Assembly (NCBI GenBank): GCA_035693025.1
Contig: DASSHI010000020.1
Location: 1 to 20,463, forward strand
Direction: 5' to 3'
DNA from: VRUE01 sp035693025
GTDB lineage: Bacteria; Actinomycetota; Thermoleophilia; Solirubrobacterales; 70-9
DNA: 20,463 nucleotides
The notes under the pieces are model-generated. The model did not search any database, was not told the origin of the DNA, and worked only from the letters and a program-made list of their open reading frames with translations. The translations under genes and the position numbers were made by a program. Positions 14,062 through 20,463 of the stretch are shown piece after piece (the stretch's first letter is position 1; each line of letters begins with the position of its first letter).

Positions 14062-15687
14062 GTGCGCGATCCCCTGCTCAACGAGGCGTTGCGGCGACTT
14101 GCCGCCGAGGCGGCCACCCGCTTCACCACGCTGGTCGCGGGCGGGGACCAGATTCCCTTCGACGTGGCCGAGTCCGCCGGCCCCGACGAGGCCTTCTTCC
14201 ACAGCTACGTCCCGCTGACTGCGCGCTTCGTGCGCGAGCGCGAAGGCGAGCTGCGCACGCTGCCGGCCTTCGAGCCGGCGCGCGAAGCGGTCGCGATGGC
14301 CGGCGTAGCCGCGCCATACCTGGAGCAGCGCGGCGAGAGCGTCCCCGCCGAGCCCGGCGAGCGAGCGGCGCGCCTGATGACGATCTTCCTCGCCGATCTG
14401 TGGGACGGCTGCAGCGAGTTCTCGCTCGACCGGCAGCGACTCGAGGAGGCGCTCGCCGTCCTCGACGCCGAGGCCGGCGACGTCGACGAGGCCGACATGG
14501 TCGTCGTGCCCCTCATCGGCTTGCAGATGTCCGCGGCGCGGTTGCAGCTTCCCCACGGCGTCCAGCTCGTCCGCGCAGACGCTTTCGAGGCGCCGATCGA
14601 GGCGATGCGCAGCGAGGGCATGGGCCGCGCCGCCTGGGAGCCCCAGTTCCTGGCGATCGCCGAGCAGGGCGAGGACGCCGACAGCGCCGCCGCGGCGCTG
14701 GGCCAGCTAAGCGACCTGATCAGTGTCATGCGTCTATATAAAGGCGGCGGCGTCGGGCTCGGCCCGCACGCCTTCGCGCCCACCGGCGAGGGCCGCTGGC
14801 GGCGCATCGCCACCGGCGCGCCCCCCCCGCGCGACGGCGGCTACCGACTTGGCGAGGAGGAGACGGCCCAGCTGTTCGAGCTGGCCGAGACACTGGAGGC
14901 GCGCCCGGATCCCTCCGGACCGCTGGCCTGGGCGGTCCGCCGCTTCGAGCTCGGCTGCGAGCGTCCCTCGGCGCTGGAGGGCCTGAGCGACCATCTGCTG
15001 GCGCTGCGCTCGGTGCTGGATGGCCAGGGCCCGGTGGGCGCATCGCTGCCGATGCGCGCCGCGGCGCTGATCGCCGACGGCTCGACCGACAGGCTCGCCG
15101 CCCGCGAGCGGGTCGAAGCCGCGATGGAGCTGGAGCGCGCGCAGATGTCCGGCGCGCCGAGCGACGCCTCCGCGGGCCTCGCCGGCTGGATCGAGGAGAG
15201 CGTGCGGCGCATCCTGCGCGAAGCCGCCCTCGGCGAGCTGGGCTCCGACCTCAACGAGGCCGCCGACGAGACTTTGATCGCGACCGGCCTCGACACCGGC
15301 GACGTCTCAATCGCCGTGGCCGAGGAGGTTGAGCCGGAGCCCGAAGATTCCGAGCGCCGTAGAGGTTTCGACCGCTATGCGACCCAAAGCTCTACGGCGG
15401 TCGGTGATGAGGGGGCCACCTACGAGGAGGAGGAATACGACATGCAGCAGGAGACCCGAATCCTCGAGCCGGTCCCGGCCGAGGACGAGATTCGCATCGT
15501 CGCGCGCGACTGGATGGACGAGGTCGAGGTCGAGGAGAGCACGCTCGACTTCCCCGCGATCGCGAGCGACCTCGAACATCGCGAGCGCATCGACACGCCG
15601 CGCGTCCGCCACCTCTTCCCGGTTCCGGAGGACGCGGACTGGGAGGTCCGCGAGCTCCGCTACGACCATTACCGCAGCGCCGGCTAG
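14062..15687 (+). CDS. Conserved-looking protein of unknown function, 541 residues
   Basis: The start is GTG 14062, behind GGGGAAGG. I do not recognise the family. It has no signal peptide and no membrane segment, so it is probably cytoplasmic. The first 360 residues are largely helical and rich in Ala/Leu/Glu. The stretch RRFELGCERPSALEGLSDHL ... LDGQGPVGASLPMRAAALIA ... RVEAAMELERAQMSG looks like the Apea/HEPN-type helical bundle often annotated in actinobacteria, but the catalytic RxxxxH is missing. From about residue 420 it becomes acidic and probably disordered, and it ends with an ordered motif (RHLFPVPEDADWEVRELRYD). An in-frame run of eight C residues lies at 14821-14828, and a run of seven G at 14044-14050 precedes the start. 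The 3' end overlaps the convergent ATPase gene by four bases. It is real coding sequence by its consistent codon pattern; function unknown. Confidence 0.7.
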   Translation: MRDPLLNEALRRLAAEAATRFTTLVAGGDQIPFDVAESAGPDEAFFHSYVPLTARFVREREGELRTLPAFEPAREAVAMAGVAAPYLEQRGESVPAEPGERAARLMTIFLADLWDGCSEFSLDRQRLEEALAVLDAEAGDVDEADMVVVPLIGLQMSAARLQLPHGVQLVRADAFEAPIEAMRSEGMGRAAWEPQFLAIAEQGEDADSAAAALGQLSDLISVMRLYKGGGVGLGPHAFAPTGEGRWRRIATGAPPPRDGGYRLGEEETAQLFELAETLEARPDPSGPLAWAVRRFELGCERPSALEGLSDHLLALRSVLDGQGPVGASLPMRAAALIADGSTDRLAARERVEAAMELERAQMSGAPSDASAGLAGWIEESVRRILREAALGELGSDLNEAADETLIATGLDTGDVSIAVAEEVEPEPEDSERRRGFDRYATQSSTAVGDEGATYEEEEYDMQQETRILEPVPAEDEIRIVARDWMDEVEVEESTLDFPAIASDLEHRERIDTPRVRHLFPVPEDADWEVRELRYDHYRSAG

Positions 15688-16841
15688 GCGCGGCCTGCGG
15701 CGATCTCGATCCGCTCCTCGCTCGAGGCGAACAGGTAGCGGTTGATCTCGGCGAGGCCGCCGAGGTCGTGCACGTCCTCGTCCAGGTAGGGGACGCGGAT
15801 CACGCCGCGGGTGCGCAGCTCGTCCGCGAGGTGCTCGATGTTGCGGGCGTCGCGCTCGGCCAGCGCCTGGTAGTCGGCGAAGTTCTCGCAGACGCGGCGC
15901 GCCAGGTCCTCGTCGCCCAGCTTGGCCGCCAGCGCCGCCTCGAGGTCGGCCGGGTCGTCGTCGCCGCGCAGGCGCTCGGCCGGGTAGTGGACCTTGTTGA
16001 CGATGACGCCGCCGAAGGGCAGCTTCGCCTCGACGAGCTTGCGGTGGAAGTAGACCGCCTCGTCGATCGGCTCACCCTGGGGGCCGCAGACGACGAGGAA
16101 GCAGGTGTGGGGATCGGCGAGCAGGCTGTTGACCCGCTTGGCACGGGCCTGGAAGCCGTCGACCATGCCGCTGAAGGCGTTGAAGAACTCGGCCAGGTCG
16201 GCGAGCAGGTCGAAGCCGACGATCCGCTTGAAGACCGAGAGGGCGACCGAGGCGCCGCGCCCGGCGACCTTCGCCGCCAGCCCCGTCGGCTTCATGAAGA
16301 CGCGCAGCGAGCGGCCTTCGATGAACTGGGTGAGACGTTTGGGGGCGTCGAGGAAGTCGAGCGCGTTGCGGGTCGGCGGCGTGTCGAGGACGAGCAGGTC
16401 GAAGCGCCCGCTGGTGTGCAGCTCGAACAGCTTCTCCATCGCCATGTACTCCTGCGAGCCGGCCAGCGCGCTGGATATCTGCTGGTAGATGCGGTTGTTC
16501 AGCACCCGGTCGCGCGACTCCTCGTCGGGCGCCTGGCGGGCGACGAGCTCGTCGAAGGTCGCCTTGGCGTCGAGCATCATCGCCCACAGCTCGCCCTTCA
16601 TCTCGATCCCGTGCTGCTCGAACAGCGCCGGGTCGACCCGGCTCGCCTCGTTGCCGAGCTCGCGCAGGCCAAGCGAGTCGGCGAGCCGCTTGGCCGGGTC
16701 GATCGTCAGCACGCAGACGCGCAGCCCGCGCGCCGCCATTCCGGCGGCGATCGCCGCCGAGGTGGTCGTCTTGCCGACGCCGCCCGAGCCCGCGCAGATG
16801 CAGATGTCCTTGCCGTCGAGGATCTCGTCGACCGCCGGCAT
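15684..16841 (-). CDS. ArsA/GET3-family ATPase, second of a tandem pair
   Basis: This 385-residue protein starts at ATG 16841 on the minus strand, seven bases after the stop of its partner and behind a GAGG. The P-loop GSGGVGKTT (residues 18-26) carries the deviant Walker A lysine signature of the SIMIBI class, and TIDPAKRLADSLGL is the ArsA/GET3 signature that follows it. LLVLDTPPTRNALDFLDAPK is switch II, and a hydrophobic helical region follows (FMKPTGLAAKVAGRGASVAL ... FFNAFSGMV), like the client-binding helices of this class. PFGGVIVNKVHYPAERL contains the base-recognition Asn. There are no arsenite-binding cysteine triads. Two neighbouring ArsA-like ATPases of about 340 and 386 residues are known in mycobacteria (Rv3679, Rv3680), and this pair matches in order and size. 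The likely role is a membrane-associated protein targeting or stress ATPase working as a heteromer, not arsenite export. Confidence 0.85.
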   Translation of the reverse strand: MPAVDEILDGKDICICAGSGGVGKTTTSAAIAAGMAARGLRVCVLTIDPAKRLADSLGLRELGNEASRVDPALFEQHGIEMKGELWAMMLDAKATFDELVARQAPDEESRDRVLNNRIYQQISSALAGSQEYMAMEKLFELHTSGRFDLLVLDTPPTRNALDFLDAPKRLTQFIEGRSLRVFMKPTGLAAKVAGRGASVALSVFKRIVGFDLLADLAEFFNAFSGMVDGFQARAKRVNSLLADPHTCFLVVCGPQGEPIDEAVYFHRKLVEAKLPFGGVIVNKVHYPAERLRGDDDPADLEAALAAKLGDEDLARRVCENFADYQALAERDARNIEHLADELRTRGVIRVPYLDEDVHDLGGLAEINRYLFASSEERIEIAAGRA

Positions 16842-16848
16842 CAGCGCC

Positions 16849-17787
16849 TCACCCGAGCCTCTTCGCCAGTTGCTGCGCCGCCGAGACGCCCAGCTCGGGC
16901 TCGAAGAGGAAGGGCAGGGTCTTGACCGGCGCCTCGACCCGGCGCCGCAGGCGGGCTAGCTGGGCGCGCTGGGAGCGGGCGCGGCCGTGCTCGGAGGAGG
17001 CCGCGCGGGCCGCGGCGCGCAGCGAGCCGTTCTCGCCGTCGGCCAGCTCGGCGAGCCGCTCGGCCTCCTGCTTGGAGAAGCGCTCCGGGTAGAGCCCGTT
17101 GAGGTAGACGCGGTCGACGGCGACGCCGACCTCCGAGCGCAGCTCGTGCTCCAGCGCCGCCGACTCGTTGACCGGCATCTCCTCCGGCAGTGAGACGATC
17201 GCGGTGCCGGTGTGCTCCTGGTCGGTGATCAGGCGGTCGAGCTGCTGCGCCTGGGAGTGGATCGGCCCGACGCGGGCGATCGCGGCGAAGGTGCGCGGCG
17301 TCTGCAGGAAGCCGATCCCGTGCCCGGTCGCCGGCGCATCGACGATTACGAGGTCGTACTTGCGGCCGCTCTTCACCTTGCGGTCGAGCTGCGCCAGCTC
17401 CCAGATCTTGCCGATCGTGACCAGCTCCTTGAGCCCGGGGGTGGCGGCGGCGAGGTAGGAGAAGATGCGGCTGCGGAAGAGCATGTCGCGCATCGCCCGC
17501 ACCTTCAGCTGCAGCAGCACGTACTCGCGCATCGACTCGTCGGGGTCGATCGAGATCGACCAGAGGTTCTCGCTCATCTGCACCTCGTGGAAGCCGACTT
17601 CGGTGTGCTCGAAGATCCGCGAGGCGTTCTCCTGCGAGGCGACCTCGCAGACGATCGTGCGCTTGCCTTCTTCGGCGGCGCGCAGCCCGAGCGCGACCGC
17701 GACCGTGGTCTTGCCGACTCCGCCCTTGCCGGTCACGAAGACCAGTCGCTTGTCGAGAATGTCGGGGATTGGGGTGATTCCTAGCAA
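16849..17787 (-). CDS. ArsA/GET3-family ATPase, first of a tandem pair
   Basis: The P-loop is GKGGVGKTT within DKRLVFVTGKGGVGKTTVAV. CEVASQENASRIF takes the place of the usual TDPA region, LVIVDAPATGHGIGFLQTPR is switch II, and VDRVYLNGLYPERFS is the nucleotide-base loop. The C-terminal part is an Arg/Ala-rich helix and ends LGVSAAQQLAKRLG. The frame is open to ATG 17901, but residues coded upstream of 17787 overlap the divergent parA start and do not look like protein. I chose TTG 17787, giving 312 residues with the P-loop about 20 residues in, as is normal for the family. The start remains uncertain because neither TTG nor any other nearby codon has a clear Shine-Dalgarno. It is followed after seven bases by the second ATPase and corresponds to the smaller mycobacterial partner (Rv3679-like). 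Confidence 0.82.
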   Translation of the reverse strand: MLGITPIPDILDKRLVFVTGKGGVGKTTVAVALGLRAAEEGKRTIVCEVASQENASRIFEHTEVGFHEVQMSENLWSISIDPDESMREYVLLQLKVRAMRDMLFRSRIFSYLAAATPGLKELVTIGKIWELAQLDRKVKSGRKYDLVIVDAPATGHGIGFLQTPRTFAAIARVGPIHSQAQQLDRLITDQEHTGTAIVSLPEEMPVNESAALEHELRSEVGVAVDRVYLNGLYPERFSKQEAERLAELADGENGSLRAAARAASSEHGRARSQRAQLARLRRRVEAPVKTLPFLFEPELGVSAAQQLAKRLG

Positions 17788-17808
17788 TTTCGGCAGGTGG
17801 CAGGAAAA

Positions 17809-17832
17809 GCGGGTACCTCTGCGAATACCCGC
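17809..17832. promoter_or_regulatory. Inverted repeat in the divergent parA / ATPase start region
   Basis: Perfect 7-base arms, 17809-17815 and 17826-17832, flank a 10-base spacer. The repeat ends three bases before parA ATG 17836 and lies 22 bases upstream of the presumed ATPase start. It could be an operator shared by both operons or an RNA hairpin in the parA leader. No promoter boxes are clear. Confidence 0.4.
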
Positions 17833-17835
17833 GCA

Positions 17836-18969
17836 ATGGGATTCCTCAGCCGCAAGAACAAGACCGTGCCCCCGCCCGAGCCGTCTGTGGACGAGCAGCA
17901 TCCGATCGTCGAAGAGTTGCAGGCTATGGAGGAGGCGGTGCCTGAGAGGTCTCAGCCCGCGGGTCCTGTCGCGGCAGGGGACGGCGAGCCGTCCCGGCCC
18001 GCGGGTCCTGTCGCCGTAGGGGACCCACCGGCCCCTGCGGTCGCTAAAGCGTCCTCAGGGCCGGTCCCCCCTACGACGCCACCCGTGGGAGAGGCGTCTG
18101 CAGATGAAGCTTCAGAGGACGAGCCGGAGCGGTTCATGCCTCGGGATCTGCTTGCGCCCAGCCGGCACGAAACCGTGACGGAGGAGCCTGTCGTCGAGGT
18201 TCCTACTTCGCAGCCTGAGGTGATTGCTTTTGCGAACCAGAAGGGTGGGGTCGCGAAGACGACTACGACTTTGAACCTGGCTGTGGCCTTTGCCGAGTCG
18301 GGGCACCGGGTCCTCTGCGTCGACCTCGATCCGCAGGGCAACCTGACGATGAGCCAGGGGATCGATCCGGACAAGGTCGAAAAGAGCCTCTACGACGTGC
18401 TCGTCAACGACATGCCGCTCGCGGAGATCATCCAGCACCGCGAGATCGACATCGCCGTCTCCTCGATCGACCTGGCCGGCGCCGAGATCGCGATGAGCAC
18501 GAAGATCGGCCGCGAGCGCTCTCTGGAGAAAGCGCTCAAAGAAGTCGCCGGCGATTACGACTTCGTCTGCATCGACACGCCGCCCAGCCTCGGGCTGCTG
18601 ACGATCAACGCGCTGACCGCGGCAAACAAGGTGATCGTCCCCGTGCAGTGCGAGTATCTCTCGATGCGTGGCCTCGTCCAGCTGCAGAACACGCTGAAGA
18701 TGATCCAGGAGAACCTCAATCCGGACGTTCGGATCGAGGGCATCCTGCCGACCATGCTCGATACGCGCACGGTCCACGCCAAGGAGGCGATCGAGATCCT
18801 CGAAGAGAACTTCGGCGACCTGGTCTTCCGCTCGCGCATCCGCAAGGCGATCAAATTCGCCGAGGCTCCGGTCAAAGGAGCCAGTGTGCTCAAGTACGAT
18901 CCAGACGGCAACGCCGCGGGTTACTATCGAGACTTGGCTAAGGAGGTCTTGGCACATGAGCCGGCGTAA
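17836..18969 (+). CDS. parA: ParA/Soj-family ATPase with disordered N-terminal extension
   Basis: This 377-residue protein starts at ATG 17836; GTG 17797 is possible but adds residues unlike protein. The ATPase core begins near residue 128 with VIAFANQKGGVAKTTTTLNL, whose deviant Walker A (residues 136-143) has both the signature and catalytic lysines. VLCVDLDPQGNLTMSQGI follows, then DYDFVCIDTPPSLGLLTINA (Walker B/switch II) and PVQCEYLSMRGLVQLQNTL, and the core finishes with KAIKFAEAPVKGASVLKYDP, all standard for ParA/Soj. ParA dimers bind DNA nonspecifically and move cargo in response to ParB. No parB or parS-like site is in the window. The first 127 residues are acidic/proline-rich and contain the peptide encoded by a palindromic repeat (residues 53-87). 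The end overlaps the ftsZ start by 14 bases, so the two are probably made together. It may position the FtsZ ring or the chromosome; MinD-like use is possible. Confidence 0.88.
   Translation: MGFLSRKNKTVPPPEPSVDEQHPIVEELQAMEEAVPERSQPAGPVAAGDGEPSRPAGPVAVGDPPAPAVAKASSGPVPPTTPPVGEASADEASEDEPERFMPRDLLAPSRHETVTEEPVVEVPTSQPEVIAFANQKGGVAKTTTTLNLAVAFAESGHRVLCVDLDPQGNLTMSQGIDPDKVEKSLYDVLVNDMPLAEIIQHREIDIAVSSIDLAGAEIAMSTKIGRERSLEKALKEVAGDYDFVCIDTPPSLGLLTINALTAANKVIVPVQCEYLSMRGLVQLQNTLKMIQENLNPDVRIEGILPTMLDTRTVHAKEAIEILEENFGDLVFRSRIRKAIKFAEAPVKGASVLKYDPDGNAAGYYRDLAKEVLAHEPA
17955..17995 (+). repeat. Truncated copy of the palindromic element with its own short hairpin
   Basis: Bases 17955-17982 match positions 7-34 of the full element, agreeing with copy 1 at position 10 and with copy 2 at positions 25 and 27. 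The rest of the element is missing. In its place 17978-17985 and 17988-17995 form a perfect 8-bp palindrome that runs into the start of the full copy. It encodes PAGPVAAGD in the ParA frame. Confidence 0.75.
17991..18096 (+). repeat. In-frame palindromic element, copy 1 (in parA)
   Basis: This 106-base imperfect palindrome matches the copy in ftsZ without gaps (94 of 106 identical by my alignment). Main helices, in element positions (window = position + 17990): 8-16 with 91-99, 22-32 with 78-88, and 37-44 with 68-75, around a loop containing CGCTAAAGCG. It codes for SRPAGPVAVGDPP, then APAVAKASSGPVPPT and TPPVGEA, residues 53-87 of the ParA protein, within its disordered extension. Confidence 0.85.
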
Positions 18970-20440
18970 GCGGGCGAGCATGCGGGAAGGGCCTCTTTCC
19001 GAGCTGTTTCGCTCGACTTCCGACGATGCGTCGGAGACTGACGACCAGAGCTCCGACGAGTCCCGGCCAGCGGGTCCTGTCGCGGCAGGGGACCCACCTC
19101 CCCCTGCGGTCGCTAAAGCGTCCTCGGGGGAGGTCCCCCCTACCGCGCCACCCGCTGGAGAGGCGGGTAAGGCCGGCTCAGGGTCGGCCGATTCGACTCT
19201 CGATGAGGCTCGGGACAGGGCGTCTGCGCGTGAAGCTGAAGAGCCCGAGTCGTCGAGCGAGTCCGCTCCCGAAAGGCTGAAGAGGGTCTTTTCGGAGGAG
19301 CCGGCTCCTCGGCACGAACAGGCCCCTGAAGTGCCGCGGTATGGGCGGGAGGAACCTGAGTATGAGCCGCCGGGCTCGGGGGAGCCGCATCAGCCGGTGA
19401 TCCGGGTTGTCGGCGTGGGGGGCGCCGGGGTGAACGCGGTCAACCGGATGGTCGACGCGAACGTCCCCGGGGTCGAGTTCATGGCCGTCAACACCGATCT
19501 TCAGTCGCTGCAGCTCTGCGTCGCCGACGTCACCGTGCACATCGGCGACGAGCAGACGCGCGGCCTCGGCGCCGGCGCCGACCCCGAGGTCGGCCACAAC
19601 TCCGCCTTCGCCGAGCAGGACAAGATCAAGCGCCTGCTCAAGGGGTCCGACATGGTCTTCGTCGCCGCCGGAGCCGGCGGCGGCACGGGCAGCGGCGCCG
19701 CGCCGGTCGTCGCCCGCCTCGCCCGCGAGGTCGGCGCGCTCACTGTCGGAATCGTCACCAAGCCGTTCAGCTTCGAGGGCTCGCGCCGCGGGACCCAGGC
19801 GATGAAGGGCATCGAAGAGCTCGCCGCCGCGGTCGACACGCTGATCGTCGTCCCCAACGACCGCCTGCTCGAAGTGCTCGACCAGCAGACCTCGATGGTC
19901 GAGGCCTTCCAGGTCGCCGACGACGTGCTGCGCCAGGGCGTGCAGGGCATCTCCGACCTCGTCACCCTGCCGGCGCTGATCAACCTCGACTTCGCCGACG
20001 TGCGCACGATCATGTCCGACGCCGGCCGGGCGCTGCTCGGGATCGGCATGGGTCATGGCGAGAACCGCGGCATCCTCGCCGCCGAGAAAGCGATCTCCTC
20101 GCCGCTGCTGGAGACCTCGATGGACGGGGCGCGCTCGATCCTGCTCTCGATCACCGGCGGCGGCGACCTCTCGCTGGTCGAGGTCTCTGAGGCCGCCAAG
20201 GTCGTCGGCGAGGCGGCCCACCCCGACGCGAACATCATCTTCGGCGCCAACATCGACGAGGAGCTGAGCGACCAGGTCTGGGTGACCGTCGTCGCCACCC
20301 GCTTCGACGGCCGCTCTTCGCCGCCGCGTCGCGCCGAGGAGCCGACGATCCGCCGCACCAAAGAGGCCGGCTCGGCACGCCGCGGCCGCTCCGGCGAGCG
20401 CGAGCTCGGCATCGACGTCCCAGAGTTCCTGCCGAGCTGA
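18956..20440 (+). CDS. ftsZ: FtsZ cell-division GTPase with long N-terminal extension
   Basis: This 494-residue protein starts at ATG 18956, ten bases after AGGAGG and inside the end of parA. The tubulin-like GTPase core begins near residue 148 with IRVVGVGGAGVNAVNRMV. AVNTDLQSLQ and TRGLGAGADPEVG follow, and then GGGTGSGAAP (residues 241-250), the tubulin signature with Ser where most FtsZ have Thr. The catalytic T7 loop is NLDFADVRTIM (343-353). After the core come a short basic linker and a C-terminal tail GIDVPEFLPS resembling the FtsZ partner-binding peptide (usually DIPxFLR), without its final basic residues. FtsZ polymerises into the division ring. It stands beside parA with no ftsQ or mur genes in view on its left, unlike the usual division cluster, so it could be a second FtsZ. 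The 147-residue N-terminal extension is acidic, disordered and partly encoded by the palindromic repeat (residues 36-70). FtsZ normally has only a few residues there. Confidence 0.92.
   Translation: MSRRKRASMREGPLSELFRSTSDDASETDDQSSDESRPAGPVAAGDPPPPAVAKASSGEVPPTAPPAGEAGKAGSGSADSTLDEARDRASAREAEEPESSSESAPERLKRVFSEEPAPRHEQAPEVPRYGREEPEYEPPGSGEPHQPVIRVVGVGGAGVNAVNRMVDANVPGVEFMAVNTDLQSLQLCVADVTVHIGDEQTRGLGAGADPEVGHNSAFAEQDKIKRLLKGSDMVFVAAGAGGGTGSGAAPVVARLAREVGALTVGIVTKPFSFEGSRRGTQAMKGIEELAAAVDTLIVVPNDRLLEVLDQQTSMVEAFQVADDVLRQGVQGISDLVTLPALINLDFADVRTIMSDAGRALLGIGMGHGENRGILAAEKAISSPLLETSMDGARSILLSITGGGDLSLVEVSEAAKVVGEAAHPDANIIFGANIDEELSDQVWVTVVATRFDGRSSPPRRAEEPTIRRTKEAGSARRGRSGERELGIDVPEFLPS
19060..19165 (+). 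repeat. In-frame palindromic element, copy 2 (in ftsZ)
   Basis: This is the second full copy, exactly as long as copy 1 and read in the same frame. It gives SRPAGPVAAGDPP, then PPAVAKASSGEVPPT and APPAGEA, residues 36-70 of FtsZ. It forms the same hairpin as copy 1. Of 12 differences from copy 1, eight are paired so that base pairing is kept (element positions 10/97, 25/85, 40/72 and 41/71). Confidence 0.85.
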
Positions 20441-20444
20441 TTTC

Positions 20445-20462
20445 GGCCCCATGCGAGGGGTC
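20445..20462 (+). terminator. Possible hairpin after ftsZ, at the window edge
   Basis: GGCCCC at 20445-20450 can pair with GGGGTC at 20457-20462, including one G/T pair. The window ends here, so a following T run cannot be checked. Confidence 0.25.
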
Positions 20463-20463
20463 G

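Noticed and set aside
15768..16925. 385-residue plus-strand frame opposite the ArsA-like ATPase
   Set aside because: It is Val/Glu/Arg-rich without a recognisable fold. The minus strand has P-loop, switch II and family motifs.
17797..17835. Earlier GTG start for ParA
   Set aside because: It would add 13 residues coded by the inverted-repeat region without a ribosome site. ATG 17836 gives a more natural start, though this is not certain.
19178..20452. 424-residue minus-strand frame opposite ftsZ
   Set aside because: Asp/Val/Arg/Ala-rich shadow sequence. The plus strand has all FtsZ motifs.
1..20463. CRISPR array, tRNA or rRNA genes, insertion sequence
   Set aside because: I looked for regularly spaced repeats, cloverleaf signatures with TTCRA-type loops and transposase motifs and saw none.

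Overview
The window comes from a high-GC, monoderm-type bacterium. The gene set (a type IV pilus locus with PilM, PilN and PilO but no secretin, a tandem pair of ArsA-like ATPases, HxlR, ParA and FtsZ) and the alanine/glycine-rich proteins suggest an actinobacterium, perhaps Thermoleophilia/Solirubrobacterales. That placement is inference from gene content and has not been tested by a search.

Layout. (1) 1-1802: the end of a polymorphic-toxin island. It holds the 3' end of an RHS-repeat gene with a variable tip, a small four-helix membrane protein that could be its immunity partner, a frameshifted orphan tip, and a GRAM/PH-like protein. (2) 1803-2251: about 450 bases with no supported gene. 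(3) 2252-9831: pilus subunits and their processing. These are a PilX-like protein, a c-di-GMP-I (GEMM-I) riboswitch in front of the major-pilin-like gene, a strong terminator, then a tightly packed operon of a secreted nine-repeat beta-propeller protein (PilY1-like in position and metal motifs), a PilW-like pseudopilin, a PilV-like pseudopilin with a large C-terminal domain, and the prepilin peptidase. (4) 9832-13550: a terminator, a long hairpin ending against the start codon, then pilM-pilN-pilO and a PilP-like protein in one overlapping operon. (5) 13551-15687: an HxlR regulator behind tandem dyads and an unrecognised 541-residue protein. (6) 15684-17787, minus strand: two ArsA/GET3-type ATPases resembling the mycobacterial Rv3679/Rv3680 pair. 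(7) 17836-20440, divergent from them: a ParA-type ATPase whose end overlaps an FtsZ. Both carry long disordered N-terminal extensions.

How the genes fit together. Regions 3 and 4 supply pilins, the peptidase and the inner-membrane alignment platform. The motors (PilB, PilT) and platform protein PilC are not here and must lie elsewhere. The riboswitch ties pilin expression to cyclic di-GMP.

The most unusual observation is a 106-base imperfect palindrome present once in the 5' coding part of parA and once in that of ftsZ, read in the same frame in both. The copies differ at 12 positions, and 8 of these form four compensatory base-pair swaps, so the hairpin itself appears to be maintained. A truncated third copy lies just before the first. 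This looks like an in-frame palindromic element, similar in concept to Rickettsia palindromic elements. I do not recognise it as a described family.
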